Source of the DNA: Chionis minor
Taxonomy: Eukaryota; Chordata; Aves; Charadriiformes; Chionididae
Length of the DNA stretch: 64,000 nucleotides
Direction: 5' to 3'
Assembly (NCBI GenBank): GCA_013398295.1
Contig: VZSF01007685.1
Span: forward strand, 212,224 to 276,223
Positions 1 to 13,430 of this stretch are shown here, one piece after another (positions within the stretch are counted from its first letter, which is position 1; each line of letters begins with the position of its first letter). The translations under genes were made by a program, and so were the position numbers. The notes below the pieces were generated by a model, which saw only the letters and a list, made by a program, of their open reading frames with translations, was not told where the DNA came from and searched no databases.

Positions 1-3000
1 TGCGGCATTGCTGGGTAGAAACTTCTCCTGCCCTCCTGACACAAAATGGGTTTGTACTTATTGTAGTTCGGGCCTATTAATGCACAACAAGCCAAATGCG
101 TTTTATGTTGCCGGTGGCTGTGCTCAGTTTTATGGGTTTTTTCTGCACTGTGTGTAATTCTGCACTTGGAGGGGAAAACAGGACACAACCATAGTCTGGG
201 CGACTGGAAGGAATGAGAACAGAAGCTGATTTTTTTTAAACTATTGATAGTTTATAGCCTCCCACTGTAAGCACGGGCTCCGGTGTGTGTGCTCTGCCTG
301 GCTGGGAGGTGCCCGCAGGCGCTGGTTGGGGTTTGTCAGCCCTTTGGTTTGTGCAGGTTCCTTCAGGGGGGGCTGGGGGAGCAGCCTCATGGCCCCGCTT
401 CCCGCTTTGATGCCATCGGCGAGCGGCTCCGCGTGTTTCCTGGCTCATTCCATGTCAGCACAGGCGCGGAGGAAGCCCCTGGGCAGCGGGGGTGCCCTGG
501 GGACTGTCACCCCACAGAGGGGGCAGCGGGAAGCCCGGGGGCTGCGCTGCTGCTGGCGGTGAGCTTCACTTTAAAGGGCAGAACTGCCCACCCGCTGCTT
601 TACGGTTAGACAAAGGTTTGCTTTGCAGATTGTATTTATCACGTTTGACCTTCGTAATATTTTCATTATTGCTGGCTCCCAGTGCCTCAGTTATGCCCAA
701 ATTGTGAGACTGTTTTCAGCAAGCCCTTCTGCATTATTTCTACTTGTTCCTGCGTGGTGAAGTTGCACTTGTTTTTCCTTCTAACCAAGAGAACTGAGAG
801 CAGCTATCGGCTGACGCAAGGAGAAGGGGAAATCTAAAGAGGGAAGCTGAGAATTTGCAGCCTCATAAAGGGAAGATGAGCCGAGCTCTGTCACTCGTGT
901 TCCCTGCCCCGGGCGAGCTGCTTCTGCAGCAGGAAATCCTGCAGGTCCCTACTCTCCAGCCTGCACTGGGAGGGAGCAGCCATGCGGCGTTTCCAGCTCC
1001 ATTAAAGAGCGCAGCTGCCCAAGCAGCTAAATGGATGAGGCTAATGAACATGTGCACAAGCTTGATGGTTCAGGAGCTAAATTGCCTGGGAGCAAGCAAA
1101 ACAGAATTAGGCAAGTAAAGAACCTGATTGTTTTTCAAGTGATAAAAGATTGGCATGAATTACAGGAGGCATTAGAAATTTGGAAGATATGTAGATTTAA
1201 ATGGGTACATTTGTTTCAATTAAATAAAGAGGGAGGAAACAAAATGCCTGTTCAGAAGCATCAGAGACTGATGTTTCCATCTTATTTACTCCGACTCCTG
1301 GGCTAGGAATTAATGTCTCCACATTTGGGGATTAAGAATTTTTCTTTTTGTTGTGAAGGGGCCCGGCCAAAGCGGAGCGAGGGCAGGAGGACAGGCTGAG
1401 CGATCGCTGTCCTGGCGGCGTGGGCTCAGGCCAGCAGCGGAGCTCACACCTCGCTGGTCATTTCAATGTAGATCCCACCTGAGCTGCCTCTTCCAGACGG
1501 GCTGGAGTCAGGAGTCCAGCTCTGAAGCCTTTGGTTCAGCTGGGTGCAAAGTGTGGAGAGGAGACCGAGCACCCAGCGCCTGTGTGCGGGTGCAGCCGGG
1601 GTTACGGGGAACGGTCCTGCTGTGCTGGTTACAGCCACCCCCCTGCTCCTCCGCACGTCCAGGAGAAGGGAAGGGATGGCAAACCAAAGTGACGTAGAAA
1701 CCATCACCCTTCTGATAGAGTTCCTTTTCAGTGAATCTAAATCTTCCTGTTTTGTCTGTTTTTTAAGCCAAAATTTTAATCGGAAGCTTTATGAGATTAG
1801 TTTCCAAAGCTGGTATTGCCTTCCCCCACCCCCCAATTACAAGTGTTCTTCCTGTAGCCTTTGGAAAATACCGTATTTCTGTGAAGGTTTTGGAAAGCAT
1901 CTCAAAGCAAATTTTGATGAAAGCTCTAAGAACTGAAACATGATAACTGTGCTGTTACAGGCAGTCTCCCCGAAGTAATCTGCTTTTATGAAAAACATGA
2001 ATGTGTTAACGTACACCCATTCCCCTGTGGGGCACAGACCTCTCCTGGAGGGAAGGACATTGCCACTGGTTTTGACACACAGACAACAGACTCAAACCCC
2101 AAATTTCCCTTCCTTATGTGCCATCTTAAAGCATCTTCCTTATGTTTCCCACCAGCCCCCGCCCCGTGACGGTTGCCTCGCAGACTGTAAATGCAGCACT
2201 TTCGCAGCCCAGAGCCCTTTAGAAAAATCTCCTGCCAGGTTCACGCAGCCACTGCTCGGTAGCTTCCTTCCCATTCATGTCTCAAGATTACTGTGGCGTT
2301 GATTGAACAGGAGATTCATGGAGGGAAATTAAGCCTCCGGAAGATACAATAATTTAAATAATTGGCAATTTTTTTGTGTATGTGAGAACATGAGAAATAC
2401 AGAGTGTTCATTCACCGTAAATTCCTCCAGGACCGTGATACAGAAGCAGATGAATTCTTATGAAACGAAGATTCTATTTTCATGCAAATATCCCTCAGTA
2501 ATAAAATACCAAGGGAATAAAAATGACAGGAAAATGTATGATGTACAAGCAGAATTGTTTCCAAAGCAGTGTATTTTCCACGAAGCCTCAATAGGTCTTT
2601 ACACTGTAGCCCACGTTAGCAACAAGGTGCAAAGCAAGATCAGGCTTTGCATGAGCAGCGTGATGGAGAAAGCACCGGTTCTGCTGAGCCTGCTGCTTTT
2701 TAACCACAGTTTCTGTGCAGAAGCAGTCTTCTCCAGCCGTGTACCGCCACAATTACATTCTCTCCTCCCTTATGCAAGCCAGGCTCTTGGGGAGCACCTG
2801 CAAGAAGGCCACGAGCCCTGGTCCCAGCTCCGAGCATTGTCCAAATCTGGTGTACCTGGGATGCGCTTCCAGTTGCCCTGTGGGGCGGCGGTGCAGGCGC
2901 AGGCTCTGCTGCAGAGAGCTCTGCCCTGGCACTTCGGACCCCGAAGGAAACCAGCTCCTCTGTGTCGCGCTTACTGAGCACTGACTTAGACTGTCCTCTG

Positions 3001-4586
3001 TCAGCAGTAATTAGTCAGGAGGACTCCAACCCTGTCTCACCATGGCCGCCTCGGATACGTGCCAGCGTGATTTCAAGGCCAGGACATCACCCCTCTCCCT
3101 TATTTTTTTCCATTTCATACATACTAATGAATATACTCAGCTGCAAATGACAGGAATGCAATCGTTCTTGACCTTTTTATACTGGGGGGAAAAACACCCT
3201 CCGTGTTTCCAGATGATGCGTTGAAGGCCGTTCACTTCCCTCCAGGCAGCTGATAAATGGCTGGCGCGTGGAGCCTTCCCGATGCCCGAGCTAACGATTG
3301 CCTTCCAAATGGCACGCGTACCGGGGAGCGCGGGGGGCGGCACGCTGCGGGAGAAGGGGAATAATCGCAGGAAACTCCATCTTACCAAGTGCTGTGGGTA
3401 GAGATCATTTTTATTGTAGGCAAGACGAATAAGTGCTGTGGTGGGTTTTGTTTTGTTTCCGTGGAAGAAGTGTTTTAGCTGCTGGTGTATTTCAAGCTGT
3501 TTGGGTGATCCGGGGCTAACAAACCTGGCTGGAGCTGAGGAAGGCTCCAAGGGCCACTCCTCCGGCCAGCTGCTGCGGCAGCGTTCCCGAAGCCCAAAGC
3601 ACGGCTGCGTCGCCCGGCACATGGAGGGAACGGGGATGCTGCTTCTTGGCTCCTTCCTGTTGGTGACTGCGGGCGATGGAACCCTCCCATCGCAGTTCCC
3701 CGGCGCGATGCGCCGACGGGCAGTGCCTGTGCTCGCCCCCGCCAGCCCGGGCTGCTCCACAGTCAGCCCCAAGCCCTGCGCTGGGTGGGTTTGCTCCTGC
3801 CTCCTGCTCAAAGTTTCAATTGAATAGATTCAAAATCCATTTCTGATGGTGACACTCCCCAAATGAATAGTTCTTTTGCACACAATTTTATTTTCCACAG
3901 GGCAAAACAAGTAGTTTTTTGTTGTTGATTTTCCTGCTCTGCTTGCCTGAATAAGTAGAACTGCTTCATATAGGTTTTATAGGAGATGGTTTGCACTGAG
4001 TTTTGCAAAGTTTTTGATAGTTACAAATTTGAAATTGTTCTTCTTTCTCTTTAAAGTAATTTTAAATTATTATGTCAAAGCAAAAATCTTTTGTTCGGGT
4101 TTACTTTCTGATTTTCAAAGCTGTTAACGAATTCCTAATTTCTGTCTCTGTCGCGACCAAGGTGTGAGGGATTTCCCTGGAAGGGCGGCCGGCTGGGGGC
4201 CCCTGGGGCAGCGTTAACCTGCCCAGGTCCGGAGCCCCCGACCCCCGTGTCCCTCGGCACCGTGGGGCCAGTCTGACCCTCCCTCAGGTTACTGCGGGTC
4301 CGTCGCTCGGGCTGCTGGGCGCAATGTCAGGCTGCTGCAACGTTAATCAGGTTTTTTTCTGCTGTATCTTGGGCCTTATGAGCATGGTTTTAAACATTAG
4401 ATGAAACTAAATTAATCAATGTATAAATTAATTACCAAAAATGAGTTAGCCTCAGAGGCTGAAGCAGGGATGTATGAGAGAGAAACCTAAATGCTAAAAT
4501 TAAAATCTCAATTAAATTTTACAAATAATGGATAATTACAGAGCTTTTTTCTTTTTTTTTATGTTCATATAAAATTGTAAGGAATT
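1..4586. other. Intergenic, no gene supported
   Basis: This is mixed-composition sequence with GC-rich patches (340-560, 1370-1660, 3300-3790) and AT-rich intervals (1100-1340, 2330-2660, 3830-4130, 4370-4586). A 195-codon open frame at 2390-2977 (+) and a 224-codon frame at 3137-3811 (-) have no recognisable domain, and I see no splice context for them. No known repeat is seen. Confidence 0.6.
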
Positions 4587-4724
4587 ATTAGATATTTAAC
4601 TGACATTTATCCAGATAGCCCACAGCAAGTTAGGTAGCAGTTACATGCTGTAATAAATGTCAGCATTTAAAAATTAATTGCTATGCTATCTAACTTGCTG
4701 TGGGCTGTCTCGTTAAATATTAAT
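4587..4724 (+). repeat. Nested inverted repeat with long RNA-hairpin potential
   Basis: Arms 4613-4639 and 4684-4710 are 27 nt each and pair at every position in a plus-strand RNA: 25 Watson-Crick pairs plus two wobbles (U4616-G and G4634-U). The loop is 44 nt (4640-4683). Beyond a 12-nt left bulge, 4592-4600 pairs perfectly with 4712-4720, and 4587-4590 with 4721-4724. In addition 4601-4610 (TGACATTTAT) is perfectly complementary to 4653-4662 in the loop, a pairing that crosses the main stem. It could be an old MITE or other palindromic repeat, or an RNA gene; nothing here names the family. Confidence 0.85.
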
Positions 4725-7700
4725 GGGATGTCTAAAAATATGTTATGAGCTGAAAGGATTATTTGGATACGGGATGGCAGAGTTATACGGCCTAGAGGGG
4801 GAAAGCTGTGTTCGAGCATCATCACTTCGTCGGGATTGCTTCCTGGCACGGCAGCTCCCGGGGACGCTGAGCCGCGCTGCTGGGAGCGAGTGCCTGGCGG
4901 TGGCTGCTCCGTGTCCACAGGGATCCTTCGGCTCCTTTGATAGCGCATTAAAGGAAACCGGTCCTTGCAGGGATCGGTCAGCTTTTCAGCAGTGAAGTAG
5001 ATTATTTTTCCCTCTCTTCCCCTGGAGAAAAGCGGGAGCTGTGGGTGCCGCGAGATGCAGCCGGGGGCACAGGGCGGTTTGCTCCTGAGAGCCCCCCTGG
5101 CCCGGATTCTGTCGGTGAAGGCGGGTGATGGGATTCTGAGGGAGGGAATACCAAAAAATTGGAGGTTAAGACCTGGTTCTGCCTGTTGTACCCTCTTCAT
5201 ACAAATCTTTGAGGGCTTGGGAAGAAAACCGAACGTTGTGTGGGTCCCAATGCAGTTTCACATCTCTCGCGCACCCCTGTCTCCCCGGCGGGGCCCCCAC
5301 TTACGCTCCGGCTGGGGAAAAGGGGTTTGGTTTGAGCGTGGCCCCTGCCCTTCTGCCATGTGGGGATAACACAGGCTGGGGAAGGTGAAGATGAGCTGGG
5401 GAGGAGGGAGGTGCTCGCCAACACGAGTGCTTGTATTTATTACTTACTTTGAGCAAAACGTGCCGAGTGCTTTGCGGAGAACACACGTCTAGGCGTGCTA
5501 GGTGCTTAAAAGGCAGCGCAAGCACTGGGAGGGAGAAGTCTTTTGCAGCTCAGTGATACAAACGGAAGGGATATTTTTGTTCTAACTCAATCTCCCCCTA
5601 TGAATAATGCATGCTGGTCTCCCAGAAATACAGGGTAATCGGAAATATACTGTATCCATGACAAACACAGTGCACATTACTGTAACAGAGCTTAAAGACC
5701 ATTCCCATTGACTCTTACTATTTAAAGCTAAGAAATGTGCAATGTGTTTTCCCAGTCAGCCACCACTTTAATGCTGTGCTATTCCCTATACGCTAATAAA
5801 GCGTTTGGAGTGAGCAAGAGCTTTTGCACACAGAGAGGACGTGTGCTCCGACTGTGGGACAGGTCGTTCCTGCGGCTGAAACGTTCAGAGCAAGTGCAGA
5901 TGCCTGGCAGAGTTTCCCCGGTGGTCTCCAGCGCAGCCGGGTCACCGACACAGCTAATTAACTCTGCACCCAGGGAAATGCCTGGCCCCGAGGCCCCCGC
6001 ACGCAGCCAGGCAGGTACCGTGAGGTCTCTCCCCAGAGGAGGACCCATGCGTGTCCCAGACAAGGAAAGCTTATGGGCTGTGTCACTCTTCCCTGCCTCC
6101 CCTTTGCATCTCTTGCTTCCGTAGCCTCTGGGAAAAATACACCGTGATGTGGATTTTCAGTCAGCTGACACGTGTGGATTTTTGAGGAGTGCCATCTCTG
6201 AACTAGAAATGGTGGGATTGCTGCAGAAATACTTCCATGACTCCACTCCCTGCCGTGTGCAGGAGAAGGCAGTGTGTTTCCTCCTGCACAATTTCTGTCC
6301 TTTTCAGCCTTGGGCTGTTCCCAGTATGCTCCGTAATACCCACGCGAGGCAGAACAGGCTCTGTGCGCGCGGAGCCTGGCGTGCCGCCTGTCCAGCGGGC
6401 TGACTTCATTTCAACGGAAAATGGCCAAGACTTGACTTCCAGATGCTTTGAAGGAATTCCCCCTTCCTTTCCCCTAAGCAGGCCAAGGAATGCAATTCCA
6501 TTCATCATGTACTCAGTTCAAAGTACCATTTACTGCTGAAGGCTTGAGCAAATATAATTTAAGGTTCTACTGTGCATGTGGCAGATTTAATTAGTGTACA
6601 TGGGAGCTCAAAGTTGTTCAGAAAGTATTTGTTTGCATAAAAATAGGCTATGTCTGCAATTTAAACTGGAATAAAGTATTGCAGTTATGAAGAATTTAAT
6701 GAGTTGTTGCATAACGTTCTTTATAAACACCATCCTAGATGGGAAATTGTATTAGGAAATAAAAACTAGGTTAGTAAATGCAACCAAGTCCAGCCTTCCA
6801 TATCCTCTTGCTTACAGCGGCTGCAATTCGTTGTTAATGCTATTCAGTTAATCTGAACGGGAATTGTGTGTCCGCAGTGGCTGTCGGAGCCGGAGTGGAA
6901 ATCCCTCCTGCTGATTATCTGGTCTCTGCGTTAGCGGAGCGTCGCTGCCGTCCCCAGCTGTGACAGGGTGGTGCGGGGCTGGGGCAGGCGGCTGAGGCGC
7001 CCCCCAGGTCCCACTGCGGGGTCACGGCTGGCTCCTTCAGCACCGAGTTGGCGTGGCTTTCTGGGAAAATCCTTGCGGATAACCCGTTCTCCTACAGTGT
7101 CTAGAGAGCTGGTCCTTAAGCACTGCAACTTTTTGTGCAGGATTGTCAGAAAATTATTGATCTGTCCACTGAGAGGCTGATCCTGAGACAGAAGCTGTGG
7201 TTTTGCTGTTGGCTTGTAGGAGTCTGTTTACCACAGTCAAACGTTGTACGTTAATTGTAAAGCTGTTGGCAGCCGGCTTGTACGTCACAGTGGAGCTGGT
7301 GAGGATTCAGGTTGGAGTGAAATGCCGTGACACAGCATGGATTTATGGGAGGAAAAGAGAAAAAGGCTTACGAGGCAACGATCCAGCTGCTGGCTGCGTG
7401 GGGAGATGAGAGGATTCCCAAGCAAACCGCTGGACTGACGTTCCCAGGAAGGTGCATATGGAAAGAATGAGCAATGCTCTTCAGCTCCGCAAGTACAGTA
7501 ACCTGCAGGCATTGATTACAGCCCACAGGGTTTAGCAGGCAGATGATTCTCCCTCCCCTCTCTCCCTTTGGGTTTCTGCTCTCCGGTACAGCAGACTGGG
7601 AGCTCGGCCCCGTCTGCAGCCGAACTTCAGCCGCGAGCGTTTCCAAGCGGCACCCGGCTCTGCCCGAGGCTCGGGAACGTCCCCGAGCCCTGACAGCTCG

Positions 7701-8569
7701 CTTTCTGCGGAAGGGGCACCCAAGCCGTCCAGTGCTGAGCATCCACGCTCGGAGAAAGTCTTTCACAGTCTAAAGCAGAAAACCCAAAGGTGAGAGACAG
7801 GAAGGATTCTTTTCCTTTCCTGCTTTACGCTGCACCCAGAGCATCCAGACAGGCCACCGGCGCTGCGTGCTGGGCTGCAAAACCCCTCTGCTGGGAACAC
7901 CAGTGTCCCCAAAGAAGACTCTGCCTGGTGTCACTGTAAACTTGATCCTGGTGCAACTTTGATCGTAGGAATTATGTTCCCTATTCTAGTCCTTGAGCAG
8001 CCATACTGGTTACTTATTCAGAGGGAGACTGGAGCTCCGGGCGTTATTTTGGGTTTGTCACGTGCTGGCCAGCAGTGAGGGAATGAGGACACCGCGTTTC
8101 AGAGCTGTTGGGGCTCGGGGCAGGCCTGGCAGCAAGCACCGTTCAAACAAATAGCTCGTTTGATTAGCGTTTTTTTGTACTCAGCCTGCATGGCTGGGAT
8201 GTGGGTTCTGTTCCAAAAAACCTGTTTTAGTGGAATTTCCAGCTTATGCTTCTCATAAAACCCAGTAACTTGTACAGCACTGAGCTGCTGTTACAGTCTT
8301 GTGGGAGTGAACGCTGTCATTTCCTACTTGGGAACTTCAGTTGTTACCTCGTACCTCTGGAGGTCACTGTAGCAAAGACAAAAATACAGATACTGGAAAT
8401 TGTTTTAAGGTTTTTATTTGGCTGTTTGCTCTCTAAGTTATTTTCTGTGTTACAACACGTGCATGTGTGAAATACGATCGATTCATGCAGATGTTTTATT
8501 TGATTTCTGCATGGAAAGGTCTTGATCTTGCCAGATTTTGATCCTTCGGTCCACCCTTCTCAGGGCAGA
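4725..8569. other. Intergenic, no gene supported
   Basis: GC-moderate sequence with an AT-rich stretch at 6540-6860. Open frames are under 180 codons, and the longest (4667-5200, minus) begins inside the inverted repeat and is most likely chance. I see no repeat or RNA gene. Confidence 0.6.
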
Positions 8570-8671
8570 CGTGGTGCCGAGGGACATGGTTTAGCAGTGG
8601 TTTTGGCAGCGTTAGGTTAAAGATTGAACTCGGTGATCTTAAAGGTCCTTCCAATGTAGGTGATTCTATGA
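8570..8671 (+). mobile_element. CR1 LINE fragment, 3' end
   Basis: The segment GTGGTGCCGAGGGACATGGT, followed by GGCAGCGTTAGGTTAAAGAT and TCGGTGATCTTAAAGGTCCT, ends with GTGATTCTATGAC. This is the typical 3' terminus of avian/reptilian CR1 LINEs, including the terminal ATTCTATG motif. Only about 100 bp remain, so it is a 5'-truncated, diverged and inactive copy inserted in plus orientation. It encodes no protein. It is the only CR1 I recognise in the window. Confidence 0.88.
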
Positions 8672-11600
8672 CTAACTGCAGGGATCATCACCTACTGTGC
8701 CTGCCCAGTTTGGAGATTTTCCCACTGGTCAGAAATGGAAGATCTAATCTGGCACTTCACATCCTGCCCAGGAACGTTTAATACATGCTGATCTGTGTGA
8801 AACCCCTAAAAGCTTTGATCTTTCCCTACAGACTGAGGAGGTTTTGATATTTAGTGTTTTTTACACTGATCCTAGAACTGCAACGTTGGTTTCTTAAGAG
8901 ACATAGTTTTACATGGGAAAGGTCAAATTAGAAGGCAAATTAACTCAAGACAGCGCCTGATCGCATCTCCAATATGTAGTGTTAGCCACTGAACTATCAA
9001 TTGGTCCTTCTTAATAAAGTGAAGAGGTGCTGACAAATTACAGTGTAATTTAACAGCCGCTAGTTGTCTTTTTTGTAGTATGCAGTGAACCACAAGGGGC
9101 CTGATTCTTGCAGCGTTTAGTCTCTCTTTAGTGCTGCTTTATACTGCAGAGTGGTCTAATAGAGCTTCAGTGAGGAGAGGAGCGAGAGCCATCCCATGCA
9201 CACTGGCCAGATGTCAACACAGCTTTTCAAAATAGACTCAAACCTTCATTTTATTGACAACGTTCCTTGAGCCCTGGCTTTGGCATAACTTTGAAAGCTG
9301 CCCGTTTACCCTCCATGGGTTGCTGTATAACGGAAGAAAATCATAATTCATGACTGTAATGAAAACACGTTGTTCCATGAAGAGCCGAATTAACAAGGTC
9401 TGTGTATTGATTCTTGTTTATAGATGTGTATCTCTGTTTGGGTTCTCTGCTGGCTAATGAGGCACAAGCTCTGACTTGCAGCCTGGAGCTTCCAAAGTAT
9501 CCCTCCTTACTCTCTGTCCTTTGCCCCTAAAAGTTCTCTGCTGTTTGATAAGAGCCCAGAGCACAAGGTAATGGCTTTGTCTGCGTAGTACCGCTGTTCT
9601 CTCTCCTCTGCACAAACACCTCTTCTCATGGAGTCACTTGCAGCAGAAGTTTGATATCCCTACTCCAGATGTGGCTGAACCCGGCTAGTGAATTAAAGGG
9701 TCACTGGGGCAGGAGGGGGCGAGAACAGGCTCCCATAAAGCAGAGTCACATTGCCCTGTTTCCCATGGGGGGGGCAAAAATGGGACGAACAGCAGGTCTG
9801 TGCTCATGTGCTGCCTGGGGTGCCAGTGCAGAGGATGGATCTGGTCTCGCGTCTCAAAGCGTACCGTGAATAACGGCGCGTGACTGCTGTGGCATCCGAA
9901 CTTGTGCGTGACCGAGTGTACAACACCACTGTGGCACAGGGGGCCCTGGGAGAAAGGAGTGTCTGTGCACTCATCTGGGACACGTGGACACGTCTCCCTG
10001 CTCTCTCCCTCCCACCATGTCCCTCCCCTCCAGTGGCAGGAACTCAGGTTAGTCCGGGAGATGCTCTCAGAGCAGCAGAACGCTGCCACCTCCTACGCGT
10101 AAGGAGACAAAGGACAGTGACAAGACCAAGGATATAATGGGGAGATTGTGGAAAAGCCTGAAGCACTGAATTTGTAAGAAAAATGTAAATATCTCTAAAA
10201 ATAGAATTTCCATTAATTCTCCTATTTAAAACATTTTTTGTTTGAAAGAAAGAAGTTGATGGAATGATTTCCACTGGTTACTATTCAACAAGTTCTTAGT
10301 CCTTGCCAGCAGAGGTGGATGCTGAAAAGATCTCATCAGCCATTTCACACCATACGTTGTGTCTTTTTAATCCAGTGTAGACAATTGCAGCATCCATCAA
10401 AAGATATTATTCTAGGACTTCCTACGAGAAATAAGAATTTTTCATTCTGGTGATATGCAGCACGACCTTCAACTCTTAATACCCTAAAATAAAGTTTGTC
10501 TGAACTTTCCAATTGATGTAACCAGACTGCAGAATAAAGCACGAAGGTTTCTCATGAGTTGAAGCTTGTGCTCTCCAGTTGTTTATCACCTGAAAAGTAC
10601 AATGTCTATTCCCCGATGTGTCAGGGTATAGACACTATTTTTCTGTTTGATGGCTCAGCTTGACTTTTCAATGACTGAAATTTACATCATGGGTTTTCAA
10701 TCATGTAAGTTAGTTCTTAGCCAAACTTCAGATGCCTTTGGTCTCTGCCTATGGGTTAACTGCTTTGAGGAGTCTCAAAATTGTTGGTATTGTTAAACAG
10801 ACAACATATTTTTCTTTTGATTAGACACCGAGGCTAGCACAACTGTCTGCTTTTCAGAGTTATCTGAGCAGCTTTCTCAAGTGCTGGAAGTTTACCCTTG
10901 AATATGACAGGTATAAAACATGTTTTCTGTGTCTGTGTATCTTTCAGTCAAGTGATTGATCTGCCACATTAGTGCGAGCTTCAGCTTTGTCACCCATCTC
11001 CTGCAGGCTGAGCTATACGCTCTGCACTGGAGATGACCGAGTAGGAGGTTACCAAGGACGCTCCTGGGATGGGGCAATCGCCAGCAGAAACCTTTGTGTC
11101 GTTTGCAAATGTATGGATTTGGTTAGTATAGTAATAAGCACAAAAGGTCCATGGCAGGAATTGCTTTCAAGGGCAGCCCCGGAGCGCGGAGGAGGCGCTC
11201 TGCAGCCTGAGCCCTGTCACTCAGCGTCTTCTCTTCAACGTGTATTAACTTTTCAGAGGGGTTATCAATCAGCTGGCTAAAGACCTCTGATAATACTGTT
11301 TCAACAGATCTGTAAGGACATTCAGGAAATACACGAGGAACGAGGTCGGAGCTGTATTTTGTAATTTTTCTTTAATTGTTGAAAATGCATGCGAAAATGC
11401 TGAAGATACATTGCAGGAGTAGGACAGAGCACAGCACATTTGTTCGTTTTATTCAGGATAGTGGTAATTCCCAATGAAAGCAGGCAGGAGAGCAAGGCCC
11501 TCTCAGTTATTCCCAATGAGCTGCGAAGTGTAGCTTCTCCCAGGCAGCCGTTCCTTCCGGAAGAGCTGTGGGCAGGAGGCGACTGGGAGACACCCCGACG

Positions 11601-13286
11601 CTGCCGCCTCCTCTGGCGTTTTCTGGAAGAGCCGGGAAGGCGGCGCGTGTTCTCTGGGAGCGGGGGTGAAGGGGGGTGACCCCGTGGCGTTTCCCTGCCC
11701 GGGCAGCGGGGGGGCACGGGGACAGAGTGCTGGGGCCCTGGCACGGCTCCCGGGGCTGGCAGCGGCGGGGAATTGGGGAGAGCGGAGTTCACTGCTGTGT
11801 GAGACTGCACTTTTGCCTAAAGAGGGAATTGGCAAAATATGAATTCTGGCTTTGCAAAATCAAGCGATTGGCGTGGACTTTCCCACGCCGTGGCTGTGCC
11901 CCGTGGCAGGTTTGGGGCAGGGTGTCCGTGTCGTGCGCCACGCTGGGAACCCGCCGCAGCCAATTCACCTGCAGGTGTTTTGTCTTCAGAAAATCAGTTC
12001 TGTCTCTCGCGAGCTTTGTGCTATTGCTCCTTCCCCCAAATGCAGAAAGCAACTACTGTTAGTTCCAGCATCTGGTTAGTAATCTAACCTACGGCATTTC
12101 AAGGCTTTAATCAGCCCTAAGCATAGAGTAACCTCCCGCAGGAAGAACAGTCCCAGCGCCAGCAAACAGCACCCATTCACTGCGGGGAGACCATCTCCCT
12201 CGATTTGCCATGCTGGCACTACAGGCAAAAAGAAGGAAGAAACCTCAATAAGAGTTAAACAATAGTCTTAGCACCCGGAATGTTAAGAAATGGTAAATAG
12301 CAATTATAATTTAAAAAGGATGGTTTTTACTGTGGTATTTGAAAATTATTTATTTGGAAATGAACATTTAAAGAGAAACAAAACTTCCTGTGTGGTAACA
12401 AACAGAATTTTGAACAATGAGAGAGCACTGCAGTACCTGTAACCTTGATGAACTAGGCAGAAGCAGCAGCAGTGCATCCTTCCCTCACCGTCCTGCTAAT
12501 GCCGTGCCTGGTCCCAGTGTGACTGCAGCATTAATTCAGGATTTGGGGCCTTTTTTTGTCTAAGTCTACTGGTGCCACGGTAGCAGGTGGCATCGACCTA
12601 CTGGGAACTCAGCAGAGTATGAATTGCCAGACGAAGGTGGGGAAAAAAGACATCTTGGAAGCTTGAATGGCAGCTGTCAAATGTGTAACTGAGACCAATC
12701 TCTGTTTAATTTGCCTCCAGAGATGAGAAATTCCTTGGTGACATTTAGTTATGTCTCCAAAGGTGGTAGAGGTTAGGTTTTTTTGGAGACCACTTCTCTG
12801 AAGTGCCACAGAAAAAGTATTCAATTCTCTTTTCTCCCAAGAGACTCCGGGCATCTTGTTGAAATACCAAGGAGGGAAAAGTAGAAAGACATAAAAAGGT
12901 CGTTAGAAAAATTTAAGAAAGTGGCATTTAGCAAGTGTAAGAAACCTGTGTCGGATGCAGTGCTAGCCTTTACACTAATTGTGGCACGTAAAGTTCAGCA
13001 GGAGTGTGTTTGAGACGACATCCCAGCAAAATGCTGCAATTCTCATTTGTCAACAGAGTTTAGGAAGGGGCTGTTCACTGAGAAACACAGGGTGCAGCAC
13101 ATCCCCCAGCTCGCCAGATCGCCGGAGTAAATGAACTCCTGGAGATTATAACAGGAATTGCAAACACTTACAGGCAGGAGCTCCCAGCTGAACTGCCAGA
13201 AGTGCCCATAGGGAGAAACTTCTGGAGAGAGAGCAGTTTCCTTCGGTAGCGGTGGTGTGTAGTGTTTCCAGAAACGCAGGAGCGGG
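8672..13286. other. Intergenic, no gene supported
   Basis: Mostly balanced sequence, with a GC-rich patch at 11540-11780 that yields several overlapping ORFs on both strands (up to 162 codons, none recognised). AT-rich intervals lie at 10140-10550 and 12240-12420. No repeat beyond the CR1 fragment that ends at 8671. Confidence 0.6.
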
Positions 13287-13430
13287 GGGTTCCCGGGCAA
13301 AGCTCCGCGCTCCGTGCTGGTGCCCAGTGCCTTTGTGGGTTCCCGGGAAAAACTCCGTGCTGGTACCCGGTGCCTTTGTGGGTTTCCCGGGCAAAGCTCC
13401 GCGCTCCGTGCTGGCGCCCGGTGCCTTTGT
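13287..13430. repeat. Three-copy GC-rich tandem repeat (about 50 bp unit)
   Basis: Units 13287-13336, 13337-13379 and 13380-13430 each begin GGGTTCCCGGG or GGGTTTCCCGGG and end GTGCCTTTGT. The middle copy lacks about 7 bp. Copies one and three share CAAAGCTCCGCGCTCCGTGC. It is a minisatellite with no coding signal. Confidence 0.93.
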
